Shown one piece after another: positions 16,632-24,699 of a stretch of 64,000 nucleotides of DNA. Origin of the DNA: CAKRPJ01 sp934376955. GTDB lineage: Bacteria; Bacillota; Clostridia; Lachnospirales; Lachnospiraceae. A model generated the notes under the pieces. That model saw only the letters and a list, made by a program, of their open reading frames with translations, ran no database searches and was not told where the DNA came from. The number at the start of each line of letters is the position of its first letter. Positions within the stretch are counted from its first letter, which is position 1. The stretch covers positions 29,515 through 93,514 of the forward strand of contig CAKRPJ010000006.1 of assembly GCA_934376955.1 (NCBI GenBank), in the 5' to 3' direction. The translations under genes were made by a program, and so were the position numbers.

Positions 16632-16778
16632 ATGAAGCACGTAAAGACATTAAATTCCAACACATTAAAGAACAGCATGAAGAAGGGCGGCTGCGGCGAA
16701 TGCCAGACATCCTGTCAGTCTGCATGTAAGACATCCTGCACAGTAGGTAACCAGAGCTGCGAAAACAGCAACCGCTAA
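16632..16778 (+). CDS. scfA: SCIFF peptide precursor (six cysteines in forty-five)
   Basis: A 48-residue ribosomal peptide: leader MKHVKTLNSNTLKNSMKKGG, then the core with Cys at 21, 24, 28, 32, 36 and 43. This is the SCIFF family, nearly universal in Clostridia, whose cysteines become donors of thioether cross-links made by the radical SAM enzyme encoded next. It starts after AGGAGGTATATAAC. The peptide's biological role is not established. A short hairpin separates it from scfB, which should allow more peptide than enzyme to be made. Confidence 0.96.
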   Translation: MKHVKTLNSNTLKNSMKKGGCGECQTSCQSACKTSCTVGNQSCENSNR

Positions 16779-16815
16779 TGGCAGGACTTCGGACAATCGG
16801 GAGTTTTTAAAGAGA

Positions 16816-16841
16816 CCCCTACGGTCGTATGATTGTAGGGG
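16816..16841 (+). terminator. Hairpin between scfA and scfB, partial terminator
   Basis: CCCCTAC (16816-16822) pairs with GTAGGGG (16835-16841), followed by CTATTCTTGTC. The T-tract is interrupted, so it is a likely leaky terminator that sets the ratio of peptide to maturase. Confidence 0.55.
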
Positions 16842-16906
16842 CTATTCTTGTCATATAAAATGTTACCTGTGACGTCCGGAATCACATAAGAGATAGGAGA
16901 ATAATT

Positions 16907-18301
16907 GTGATACATCAGTATATCAACAACGGATATCATATCGTTCTGGATGTCAACAGCGGCTCCGTCCATTCGGTGGATGCCCTTTTTTATGATGTAG
17001 TAAAGGTGCTGTCCGGAATGGTGGAGGACATGGAAAAACCATCACCTCTTACAGAAGAACAGAAGCAGGCAGTTCTTCAGGGCCTGAAGGAGAAATACAG
17101 CGAGGAGGATCTTAAGGATGCCTTATCGGATGTTCAGGAGCTGATCGATGCAGAGGAGCTGTTTACTGCGGATATCTATAAAGACTATGTAGTCGATTTC
17201 AAAAAACGTCAGACAGTCGTTAAGGCACTCTGTCTGCATATTGCCCATGACTGTAATCTGGCCTGCCGCTACTGCTTTGCAGAAGAAGGAGAATATCACG
17301 GGCGCAGAGCTCTGATGAGCTTTGAGGTTGGAAAAAAGGCACTGGATTTCCTGATCGCCAATTCCGGAAACCGCATCAATCTTGAGGTGGACTTTTTCGG
17401 CGGCGAGCCGTTAATGAACTGGAACGTCGTTAAGCAGCTTGTGGAATACGGCCGTTCCAAAGAAAAAGAGTATAATAAGAAATTCCGCTTTACCCTTACG
17501 ACAAACGGTGTTCTTTTAAATGACGAGATCATGGATTTCTGTAACCGGGAAATGAGCAACGTGGTCTTAAGTCTGGACGGAAGAAAAGAGGTAAACGATA
17601 AGATGCGTCCGTTCCGAAACGGAACAGGCAGCTACGATATTATCGTTCCCAAATTCCAGAAATTTGCAGAGTCCCGCGGTGAGAAGGATTATTTTGTGCG
17701 GGGAACCTTCACAAGAAATAATCTGGATTTCTCAAAGGATGTACTCCATTTTGCGGATATCGGCTTTGAAAAGCTGTCGGTGGAGCCGGTCGTGGCACCT
17801 CCGGAGGCGCCTTACTCCATAAGAGAGGAAGACCTTCCGCAGATCCTCGAAGAATACGACAGCCTCGCAAAGGAATTTGTCAGGAGACAGAAGGAAGGAC
17901 GCGGCTTCAAATTCTTCCACTTTATGCTTGACCTGAATCAGGGCCCGTGCGTTGCAAAACGTCTGTCCGGCTGCGGTTCGGGCACCGAGTATTTGGCTGT
18001 TACCCCATGGGGAGATTTTTATCCGTGCCACCAGTTTGTCGGAATGGAAGATTTCCTTCTGGGAAATGTGGACGAGGGTATCACCAATACCAAGATCCGC
18101 GATGAGTTTAAACTCTGTAATGTATATGCCAAGGAAAAATGTAAGGACTGCTTTGCCAGATTCTACTGCAGCGGCGGCTGTGCGGCAAACTCCTACAATT
18201 TCCACGGAAAGATCACAGATGCTTATGATATCGGCTGCGAAATGCAGAAAAAGCGCATTGAGTGTGCCATTATGATAAGGGCAGCGCTGGCAGAGAACTA
18301 G
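16907..18301 (+). CDS. scfB: SCIFF radical SAM maturase (thioether-forming)
   Basis: 464 residues. The N-terminal part (about 1-95) is a peptide-recognition-like domain. The radical SAM cluster motif is CNLACRYC (about 109-116), followed by FFGGEPLMNWN. The C-terminal SPASM domain holds CGSGTEYLAVTPWGDFYPCHQF and the cluster CKDCFARFYCSGGC, quoted in parts, with a further Cys at IGCEM. The enzyme uses S-adenosylmethionine and auxiliary Fe-S clusters to link SCIFF cysteines to alpha-carbons of nearby residues. Translation starts at GTG 16907, 7 bases after AGGAGA. It is in the standard scfA-scfB order. Confidence 0.96.
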   Translation: MIHQYINNGYHIVLDVNSGSVHSVDALFYDVVKVLSGMVEDMEKPSPLTEEQKQAVLQGLKEKYSEEDLKDALSDVQELIDAEELFTADIYKDYVVDFKKRQTVVKALCLHIAHDCNLACRYCFAEEGEYHGRRALMSFEVGKKALDFLIANSGNRINLEVDFFGGEPLMNWNVVKQLVEYGRSKEKEYNKKFRFTLTTNGVLLNDEIMDFCNREMSNVVLSLDGRKEVNDKMRPFRNGTGSYDIIVPKFQKFAESRGEKDYFVRGTFTRNNLDFSKDVLHFADIGFEKLSVEPVVAPPEAPYSIREEDLPQILEEYDSLAKEFVRRQKEGRGFKFFHFMLDLNQGPCVAKRLSGCGSGTEYLAVTPWGDFYPCHQFVGMEDFLLGNVDEGITNTKIRDEFKLCNVYAKEKCKDCFARFYCSGGCAANSYNFHGKITDAYDIGCEMQKKRIECAIMIRAALAEN

Positions 18302-18313
18302 CATGTCGAAATC

Positions 18314-18446
18314 GTAACTATTCAGTACCTTCATAGTTACAAGCAAAAATCCATTCCAAATCGGCTGCGCCGACGGGATTTTTGCCTTCCAGCTTATGTT
18401 TTCTTACGGTCAGCGCAGCAAGTGCGCAGACCTACTGAACAGTTAC
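18314..18446. repeat. MITE-like inverted-repeat element between scfB and secDF
   Basis: A 133-bp palindromic element. The ends GTAACTATTCAGTA (18314-18327) and TACTGAACAGTTAC (18433-18446) are inverted repeats with one mismatch. Inside are CAAAAATCC (18344-18352) / GGATTTTTG (18376-18384) enclosing TCGGC/GCCGA (18361-18373), and GCGCA/TGCGC (18413-18427). No coding potential. Only one copy is present in the window. It could be a miniature transposon or a structured RNA. Confidence 0.65.
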
Positions 18447-18476
18447 CCGAAATCTTAAATATAAGGAGAAAGAACC

Positions 18477-20669
18477 ATGAAGACCAACAAAGGAAAGGGC
18501 ATTGCCTGCCTTTTGGGCCTCCTGATCGTGGTCGGTATTTTCGGTTATCTGGGGTATGATACACTCCAGAAAAGCAAGATCATCACCGATGACAAGGGAG
18601 TGACCTTCCAGGAAGGCGGAATTAAGCTTGGCCTCGATCTGGCAGGCGGTGTAAGCATCACATATCAGGCCAAGGATGAAAATCCATCTTCAGAGGATAT
18701 GGCGGACACCCAGTACAAGCTTCAGCAGAGAGTGCAGAATTACAGCTCAGAGGCTGAGGTATATCAGGAGGGCAGCAACCGTATCAACATTGATATTCCG
18801 GGTGTAACGGATGCAAACAAGGTTCTCGAGGAGCTTGGAAAGCCCGGCTCCCTGCAGTTCTATGATGAAAATATGCAGACCGTTCTTGAAGGAACTGATG
18901 TAGCTTCTGCAAAGCCGGTGATCTATAAGGATCAGAAAACAGGCGCCAACAGCTACGAGGTCGCACTGACCTTCACCGAGGAAGGCGCAAAGAAATTTGC
19001 AGAAGTAACCGCAGCCAACGTGGGAAAGAGGATCGCTATCGTATATGACGGAACCCTCTATTCCAATCCGGTGGTTCAGCAGGCTATCACGGGAGGTCAG
19101 GCATCCATTTCCGGAATGACTACCTATGAGGAGGCAGATCGGCTTGCATCCACAATCCGTATCGGCTCCCTGTCCCTTGAGCTGGAAGAACTCCGTTCCA
19201 ATGTGGTAGGCGCTAAGCTTGGTCAGGAAGCGGTTGCAACAAGCCTTAAGGCCGGAGTGATCGGTTTTGGGATCGTATGTGTATTCATGATCGTGGTATA
19301 TCTTATTCCGGGACTCGCCGCTTGCATCGCCTTATGCCTGTATGTGGCCCTGATCCTGATCCTTCTTGCCGCATTTGAGGTTACACTTACTTTACCTGGT
19401 ATTGCAGGTATCATCCTCTCGATCGGTATGGCGGTGGACGCAAACGTTATCATCTTTACCCGTATCAAAGAGGAGATCGGTCTTGGAAAGACGGTAAAAT
19501 CTGCCATCAAAACAGGCTTTGCGAAAGCATTATCTGCCATCATCGATGGAAACGTTACGACCCTGATCGCAGCCGCAGTCCTGTACTGGAGAGGTTCCGG
19601 CACAGTAAGAGGCTTTGCCACAACGCTGGCGATCGGTATTATCCTGTCCATGTTTACGGCTCTGTTTGTAACAAAGTTTGCTTTAAATACTCTCTATACA
19701 CTGGGCTTTACCGATAAAAAGTTCTATGGTGTGAAAAAAGAAAAGCCGGCGATCAATTTCCTTGGAAAGAGAATGGTCTGCTTTGCAATCTCTCTCCTGC
19801 TTATTGCCGGAGGCTTTGTGGGAATGGGCATCAATAAAGCCCATATCGGCAGTGCCTTTAACTACGGACTTGACTTTAAGGGCGGTACCTCCACAAGCGT
19901 GACCTTCAATGAGGATATGTCCTTAGAGCGCATTTCTGACGAGGTGGTTCCGGTTGTTGAGGAAGTGACAAAGGATGTTGACACCCAGACCCAGAAGGTT
20001 GCCGGAACTAATGAAGTCATCATCAAGACAAGGACCCTCAGCGTAGAAGAACGTCAGGCTCTGAATGCAGCCCTCATCGAAAAATTCGGTGTAGACGAAT
20101 CTAAGATCGTTGCCGAGAGCATCTCCGGTGCAGTCAGTGCAGAAATGAAAAGTGATGCGGTCGTAGCCACGGTCATTGCTACGATCTGTATGCTGATCTA
20201 TATCTGGATCCGTTTCAAGAACATCCGCTTTGCGGCAAGTGCTGTTATTGCACTGGTACATGATGTGCTTGTTGTGATCGCATGCTATGCCCTTGCGAAA
20301 TGGTCTGTCGGCTCTACAGCCATCGCCTGCCTGCTTACCATCGTCGGATACTCCATCAACGCTACGATCGTTATCTTCGACCGTATCCGTGAGAATCTGG
20401 CATTAAAGGGCTCCAGAGCAGATCTGGCGGATGTCGTGAACCAGAGTATCACACAGACCTTCACGCGAAGTATCAATACATCCTTAACCACCTTTGTGAT
20501 GGTACTGGTACTGTTTATCATGGGTGTATCCTCCATCCGCGAGTTTGCACTTCCGTTAATGGCAGGTATTATCTGCGGTACCTACTCCTCTGTATGCCTG
20601 ACCGGAGCACTCTGGTATGTGATGAGCACCGCAAAGGGCAAAAAGACAGCTGCAAAATCTGACAAATAG
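18477..20669 (+). CDS. secDF: Fused protein translocase subunit SecDF
   Basis: 730 residues. The SecD half (about 1-420) has a first membrane helix, GIKLGLDLAGGVSITYQ (about 47-63), a large extracytoplasmic P1 domain and a five-helix block with GIAGIILSIGMAVDANVIIF in pieces. The SecF half (about 435-725) has FNYGLDFKGGTSTSVTF and LLTIVGYSINATIVIFDRIRE (two pieces). SecDF uses the proton or sodium gradient to finish export of proteins through SecYEG. The fusion of SecD and SecF is common in Firmicutes. Its ATG follows AAGGAGAAAGAACC. tgt and yajC follow closely and are probably in the same transcript. Confidence 0.97.
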   Translation: MKTNKGKGIACLLGLLIVVGIFGYLGYDTLQKSKIITDDKGVTFQEGGIKLGLDLAGGVSITYQAKDENPSSEDMADTQYKLQQRVQNYSSEAEVYQEGSNRINIDIPGVTDANKVLEELGKPGSLQFYDENMQTVLEGTDVASAKPVIYKDQKTGANSYEVALTFTEEGAKKFAEVTAANVGKRIAIVYDGTLYSNPVVQQAITGGQASISGMTTYEEADRLASTIRIGSLSLELEELRSNVVGAKLGQEAVATSLKAGVIGFGIVCVFMIVVYLIPGLAACIALCLYVALILILLAAFEVTLTLPGIAGIILSIGMAVDANVIIFTRIKEEIGLGKTVKSAIKTGFAKALSAIIDGNVTTLIAAAVLYWRGSGTVRGFATTLAIGIILSMFTALFVTKFALNTLYTLGFTDKKFYGVKKEKPAINFLGKRMVCFAISLLLIAGGFVGMGINKAHIGSAFNYGLDFKGGTSTSVTFNEDMSLERISDEVVPVVEEVTKDVDTQTQKVAGTNEVIIKTRTLSVEERQALNAALIEKFGVDESKIVAESISGAVSAEMKSDAVVATVIATICMLIYIWIRFKNIRFAASAVIALVHDVLVVIACYALAKWSVGSTAIACLLTIVGYSINATIVIFDRIRENLALKGSRADLADVVNQSITQTFTRSINTSLTTFVMVLVLFIMGVSSIREFALPLMAGIICGTYSSVCLTGALWYVMSTAKGKKTAAKSDK

Positions 20670-20686
20670 AATCAATGGGGAAAACC

Positions 20687-21835
20687 ATGAAATATCAAAT
20701 TCTGACAAAAGACGGACGTGCTAAGAGGGCTGTCGTAGAGACAGTCCACGGCACGATCCAGACCCCGGTTTTCATGAATGTGGGAACAGTCGGCGCCATT
20801 AAAGGAGCGGTATCTACCGATGATCTTCGGGAGATCGGAACTCAGGTGGAGCTCTCCAATACGTACCACCTTCATGTCAGGACAGGAGATAAAGTGATCA
20901 AGGAGCTGGGCGGCCTTCACCGGTTTATGAACTGGGACCGCCCGATCCTGACGGACTCCGGCGGATTCCAGGTATTTTCTCTGGCGGGTCTTAGAAAGAT
21001 CAAGGAGGAAGGCGTGTACTTCAGCTCCCATATCGACGGTCACAAGATCTTTATGGGGCCGGAGGAAAGCATGCAGATCCAGTCGAATCTGGGCTCAACG
21101 ATCGCAATGGCCTTCGATGAATGTGCGCCCCATCCCTGTACGAGGGAATATATGGAAAATTCCGTGGCGCGGACTACCCGCTGGCTTGCAAGATGCAAGG
21201 CCGAGATGGAACGCCTTAATTCCCTTCCGGATACATTAAACAAAGAACAGCTCTTATTCGGCATCAACCAGGGCGGTACCTTTGAAGATATCCGCATCGC
21301 CCATGCAGATACGATCTCAAAAATGGATTGTGACGGTTATGCGCTGGGAGGGCTGGCAGTAGGAGAAAGCCATGAGGAAATGTATCGTATCCTTGATGTG
21401 ACGGTTCCTCATCTTCCGGAGAACAAGCCTACTTACCTTATGGGAGTCGGCACACCGGCCAATATTCTTGAGAGCGTTGACCGCGGGGTGGATTTCTTTG
21501 ACTGTGTATATCCAACACGTAACGGCCGTCATGGCCATGTGTATACAAACTGCGGCAAGCTGAATCTTGCAAACAAGCAGTTTGAAAAGGACATGCGCCC
21601 GATTGAAGAAGGGTGTCAGTGTCCGGCCTGCCGTTCTTACAGCAGAGCCTATATCCGTCATCTTTTAAAGGCGAAGGAGATGCTTGGAATGCGTCTTTGC
21701 GTTCTCCATAACCTTTACTTCTACAACACGATGATGACGGAGATCAGAGAAGCGATCGAGAATCACTGTTACGCCGAGTATAAGGCGAAAAAGCTGGAGG
21801 GCGTGACCGGTGATTATAAAGACAAGCAGAAATAG
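20687..21835 (+). CDS. tgt: tRNA-guanine transglycosylase
   Basis: 382 residues. It exchanges guanine-34 for a 7-deazaguanine (preQ1) in GUN-anticodon tRNAs, on the path to queuosine. Active-site blocks are LSNTYHLHVRTG, ILTDSGGFQVFSL (nucleophile and base-binding aspartates), FGINQGGTFEDIR and YALGGLAVGE. VDFFDCVYPTRNGRHG holds the second aspartate, and the zinc site is CQCPACRSYSRAYIRHL. An earlier ATG (20675) is in frame, but the GGGGA just after it serves as ribosome binding site for ATG 20687. The gene lies between secDF and yajC, a small rearrangement of the more usual tgt-yajC-secD-secF order. Confidence 0.96.
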   Translation: MKYQILTKDGRAKRAVVETVHGTIQTPVFMNVGTVGAIKGAVSTDDLREIGTQVELSNTYHLHVRTGDKVIKELGGLHRFMNWDRPILTDSGGFQVFSLAGLRKIKEEGVYFSSHIDGHKIFMGPEESMQIQSNLGSTIAMAFDECAPHPCTREYMENSVARTTRWLARCKAEMERLNSLPDTLNKEQLLFGINQGGTFEDIRIAHADTISKMDCDGYALGGLAVGESHEEMYRILDVTVPHLPENKPTYLMGVGTPANILESVDRGVDFFDCVYPTRNGRHGHVYTNCGKLNLANKQFEKDMRPIEEGCQCPACRSYSRAYIRHLLKAKEMLGMRLCVLHNLYFYNTMMTEIREAIENHCYAEYKAKKLEGVTGDYKDKQK

Positions 21836-21850
21836 AATGGAGGTGTATTT

Positions 21851-22129
21851 ATGACGAACAGCCCGGCATTTTGGATTGGCTATATTATTCTTATCTTTGC
21901 GTTCATGTATTTCATTGCGATCAGACCGCAGCAGAAGGAAAAGAAAAAAATGCAGGAATTAATGGCAAGTATTGCAGTGGGTGACAGCGTGCTGACATCC
22001 AGCGGCTTTTACGGAGTGATCATTGATATGACAGACGATACAGTGATCGTTGAGTTTGGCAACAACAAGAACTGCCGTATTCCGATGCAGAAGCAGGCGA
22101 TCGTTCAGGTTGAGAAGCCTGAAGCCTAA
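21851..22129 (+). CDS. yajC: Preprotein translocase accessory subunit YajC
   Basis: 92 residues with one N-terminal helix (FWIGYIILIFAFMYFIAI), then the family motif RPQQKEKKKMQELMASI and a beta-rich domain with VGDSVLTSSGFYGVI. YajC associates with SecDF in the membrane. It starts 15 bases after tgt behind TGGAGGTG. A bidirectional terminator follows. Confidence 0.95.
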   Translation: MTNSPAFWIGYIILIFAFMYFIAIRPQQKEKKKMQELMASIAVGDSVLTSSGFYGVIIDMTDDTVIVEFGNNKNCRIPMQKQAIVQVEKPEA

Positions 22130-22145
22130 GAAATATTGCAAAATG

Positions 22146-22181
22146 AAAAGAGATCCACTCCGTATGGAAGGGATCTCTTTT
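22146..22181. terminator. Bidirectional terminator after yajC
   Basis: AAAAGAGATCC (22146-22156) pairs with GGATCTCTTTT (22171-22181). The T-tract TTTTGTTT follows on the plus strand and TTTTCATTTTG on the minus strand. It serves yajC and the convergent membrane gene. Confidence 0.85.
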
Positions 22182-22191
22182 GTTTAGGTAA

Positions 22192-23148
22192 TTAATCGGG
22201 GAACTGGGCTTTTCCGCTCTCAAAGAAATCTTTAAGATCCTTAAATTCCTGTCGGTATTTTGCGGAGGAAGCGGATGGGTTTGAGCGGAGCCGGTTTCTG
22301 CGGAAGGCAAGGTGGCGTCTGCGGATCGCGGATACGGAGCTTTCCTTCTCTTTTAAAAGCTCAGCAAGCTGCTTTTCTGTTTTATCTTTAAGCTCCTCCA
22401 GATGGATGCTTTTAAGATCCCGAAGGTTGTCCAGTGCACCTCCGGCCATGTCACGCAGCTCCTCCAAACTGATAGTGGAAAGACTTCGACGCTCCAGCAG
22501 GCGTTCCTTTCTAAGATCGGCCTGCTCCTTTAAGCTTACCAGACGCTCCTGCGCTTCCATCTTAAGAAGGGCACGCTGAACCTGGATATTGTCGAGCTCC
22601 TGACGAAGCTTGTTTAAGGATTCCAGAGATTCTGCGAGGGAGAGAGCTTCGCGGACACAGACGACGGAATCGTAGATAAATACGATGGAAATGATGCTGA
22701 CAAACAGGAGATCCCACCATATCGGCATGGAAAGCACGGCCCGTTCGATCGGTTTGTGGATCACATGGGTCATAAATATCGTAAGAAAGCCCCATGCAAT
22801 CGAGGAGGTAAGGCAGATATATCCGTGGATATTAAATTTTTGATTGCTGTAATCCCAGTATCTGACCTTAAAAAGCTGCTCCATTACATAGCCGGTCACA
22901 TATTCCAGACAGGTTGCCCCGATCACGCCGGCACACCATGTAAAAAAAAGATTGTCCTGAACCGGCATGGACACCCACAGCATCATAATGGCTCCGCTTC
23001 CGTAAAGGGGAAGCATGGGAAGGCGCAGGAAGCCGCGGTTTACAAAGCGGTGCTGCTTTAGGGATACATAGGAGGATTCAAAGATCCAGCCGAAAAAGCA
23101 ATAGATATAGAAGAAAGTCAACCACTGATACCATGTATACGTATACAT
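22192..23148 (-). CDS. CmpB-type (PF06541-like) putative ABC transporter membrane protein
   Basis: 318 residues. Five to six hydrophobic helices fill the first 175 residues, starting YTWYQWLTFFYIYCFFGWIFES and including FVNRGFLRLPMLPLYGSGA, CLEYVTGYVMEQLF and RYWDYSNQKFNIHGYICL. This is the signature of the putative 'ABC transporter type IV' family, common in Lachnospiraceae, for which transport has not been shown. The C-terminal 140 residues are charged and predicted coiled coil, rich in Leu/Glu/Lys, ending in a basic tail. The start is ATG 23148, 7 bases after CAGGAGG. A longer in-frame ATG at 23169 is rejected. No ATPase partner is adjacent. Confidence 0.8.
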   Translation of the reverse strand: MYTYTWYQWLTFFYIYCFFGWIFESSYVSLKQHRFVNRGFLRLPMLPLYGSGAIMMLWVSMPVQDNLFFTWCAGVIGATCLEYVTGYVMEQLFKVRYWDYSNQKFNIHGYICLTSSIAWGFLTIFMTHVIHKPIERAVLSMPIWWDLLFVSIISIVFIYDSVVCVREALSLAESLESLNKLRQELDNIQVQRALLKMEAQERLVSLKEQADLRKERLLERRSLSTISLEELRDMAGGALDNLRDLKSIHLEELKDKTEKQLAELLKEKESSVSAIRRRHLAFRRNRLRSNPSASSAKYRQEFKDLKDFFESGKAQFPD

Positions 23149-23225
23149 ATTAAATTCCTCCTGAAGCATGATTAATCTTCATGATACGACATTTTGGGAT
23201 TTATATCAAGGTCTGTAAAATGAAA

Positions 23226-23373
23226 ATCCCCGGACGATGAGAAAACTCAGGGCCGGGGAAAAATTTTTAAAGGGGGACCTGCCGGACGCGACCCCGGCAG
23301 GCATGAGTATGAAAAAGCTTTGTGTGTCCAAGTGAAACACTTGAAACAAAGGCAGGTTATCCTTTCGGATAAC
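23226..23373. other. Multi-hairpin intergenic region, possible structured RNA
   Basis: Four successive palindromes lie in the 350-base gap between divergent genes: CCCCGG/CCGGGG (about 23228-23258), CCTGCCGG/CCGGCAGG (23278-23302), an imperfect CTTTGT...CAAGTG stem (about 23319-23351) and GTTATCC/GGATAAC (23356-23373). GGCAGG occurs twice (near 23297 and 23351) and can compete for the same CCTGCC partner, a switch-like design. Read on the minus strand it contains GGACACACAAAGC and TGCCGGGGT, faintly like c-di-GMP-I riboswitches, but key parts do not fit. The rest of the gap is A/T-rich with nothing else recognised. Confidence 0.4.
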
Positions 23374-23498
23374 GTAATTGTATTATAGGAGAAAAATGTG
23401 TCTAAAATGTGAGGGAGAGATAAAAAAATCATAAATATATTAAAGTAATTCAAAAAATGTGATAAAATCGATGTAAGAAAATTTTAAGGGGGATAACC

Positions 23499-24515
23499 AT
23501 GTTCAGAAAAACACTTATGGGAACTGTATTTGCTGTTTCCGTTATGGCAGCAGCAGCGTTTCCGGTTAAGGCAGCGGAGACCATCGATGGGATAACGATG
23601 GAGATCAATTCCGATTTTTATATCGGAGGAGGCGCGGACACGGACTATGTTTCCGTGCTGGTGGACAATACAGAATGCCGTGTCGAGTCGATCAGTGTGA
23701 CCAATAAGCCAAAGGACGATGAGTGGGAGGAAGGGGACAGACCAAAGATCAAGGTCATCGTTAGAGCGGAATCGGGCTATACCTTTGCTTCTGGAATGGG
23801 AAAAGGAGATGTGGAGCTGGGCTCCGAGGATGCCGTGATCACAAGCGTTACAAGAAGCGGCCCCAGACTTACCGTTTCGATCACACTGCCGAAGCTGGAC
23901 GAAAATGATTATAATGCAGATATGGATTATAATCTGAATGCCTCCGGATTGTCATGGGATCAGGGAAACGGAATGGCCTGCTGGGAGGAAGCGGCTTTTG
24001 CGAAGAAATATGAGGTGCGGCTGTTCCGCGGCAGCTCAAACGTGACCGGAATCCTTACGACAACAGAGTGCAGCTTAGACCTGTCTCCGTATTTTACAAA
24101 GAGCGGAAATTATATATTTAAAGTACGCGGAGTCCGGAGTACGACAAAAAAAGGGGAATGGCAGGAATCGGATGGATTTTATGTCGATGCAGAAAAGGCG
24201 GCAGAGATCAAGGCAGCAGGCACTCAAAATGCCGGCAAGGCTACGTTTGCTTCAGCTGACCCGGCGGGACGCTGGATCGAGCAGCCGGAAATCGGCTGGT
24301 GGTGGAGTAATCCGGACGGAAGCTATCCAAGGCTTGTATGGGCGTTTATCAACGGCCGGTGGTTCTATTTCGATGACCGGGGCTATTGTTTAATGAACCG
24401 TTGGGTAAGCACTTCCGGAAAATGGTATTATTGCGGCCCCGACGGAGGAATGTTGATCGATCAGGTGATCGACGGAAAGTATTATGTCAATGCCAATGGA
24501 GAGTGGGTGCAATAG
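23499..24515 (+). CDS. Secreted protein with C-terminal cell-wall-binding repeats
   Basis: 338 residues. The signal peptide MFRKTLMGTVFAVSVMAAAAF with cleavage after VKA gives a secreted mature protein. The middle (about 30-240) has no family I recognise: beta-rich segments with a GxTFASGMGKGDVEL stretch and a fibronectin-like ending (KYEVRLFRGSS, GNYIFKVRGV). The last 85 residues hold aromatic choline-binding-type repeats: GWWWSNPDGSYP, GRWFYFDDRGYCLMNRWV, GKWYYCGPDGGM and GKYYVNANGEWV. These usually anchor proteins to wall polymers. The LicD protein at 43215 belongs to the family that decorates such polymers. It is monocistronic. Confidence 0.82.
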   Translation: MFRKTLMGTVFAVSVMAAAAFPVKAAETIDGITMEINSDFYIGGGADTDYVSVLVDNTECRVESISVTNKPKDDEWEEGDRPKIKVIVRAESGYTFASGMGKGDVELGSEDAVITSVTRSGPRLTVSITLPKLDENDYNADMDYNLNASGLSWDQGNGMACWEEAAFAKKYEVRLFRGSSNVTGILTTTECSLDLSPYFTKSGNYIFKVRGVRSTTKKGEWQESDGFYVDAEKAAEIKAAGTQNAGKATFASADPAGRWIEQPEIGWWWSNPDGSYPRLVWAFINGRWFYFDDRGYCLMNRWVSTSGKWYYCGPDGGMLIDQVIDGKYYVNANGEWVQ

Positions 24516-24558
24516 AATGACGTTTCCTCCTGTTTTTGCGGAAAAATAAAAAAAACCC

Positions 24559-24587
24559 TTTAAAAACCGAATGCTTTTGTATATAAT
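24559..24587 (+). promoter_or_regulatory. Promoter of the mreB-like gene
   Basis: TTTAAA (24559-24564), a 17-base spacer and TATAAT (24582-24587). The 110-base leader that follows contains CTCTGCC/GGCAGAG (24605-24621) and TGGC/GCCA (about 24640-24652) hairpins with no obvious terminator; its role is unknown. Confidence 0.6.
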
Positions 24588-24699
24588 AAAACTGATATTT
24601 CGCGCTCTGCCGCCGGCAGAGTTTGTGATAGAGAGCATTTGGCGTAAAGCCACTGGGTCTAGCATCGGAATTTAGAAGAAAGACAGGAGGAAAATAGCA

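Noticed and set aside
23226..23373. Confident c-di-GMP-I riboswitch call
   Set aside because: Only short pieces resemble the consensus; the GAAA tetraloop hairpin and its receptor are not in the right order on either strand.
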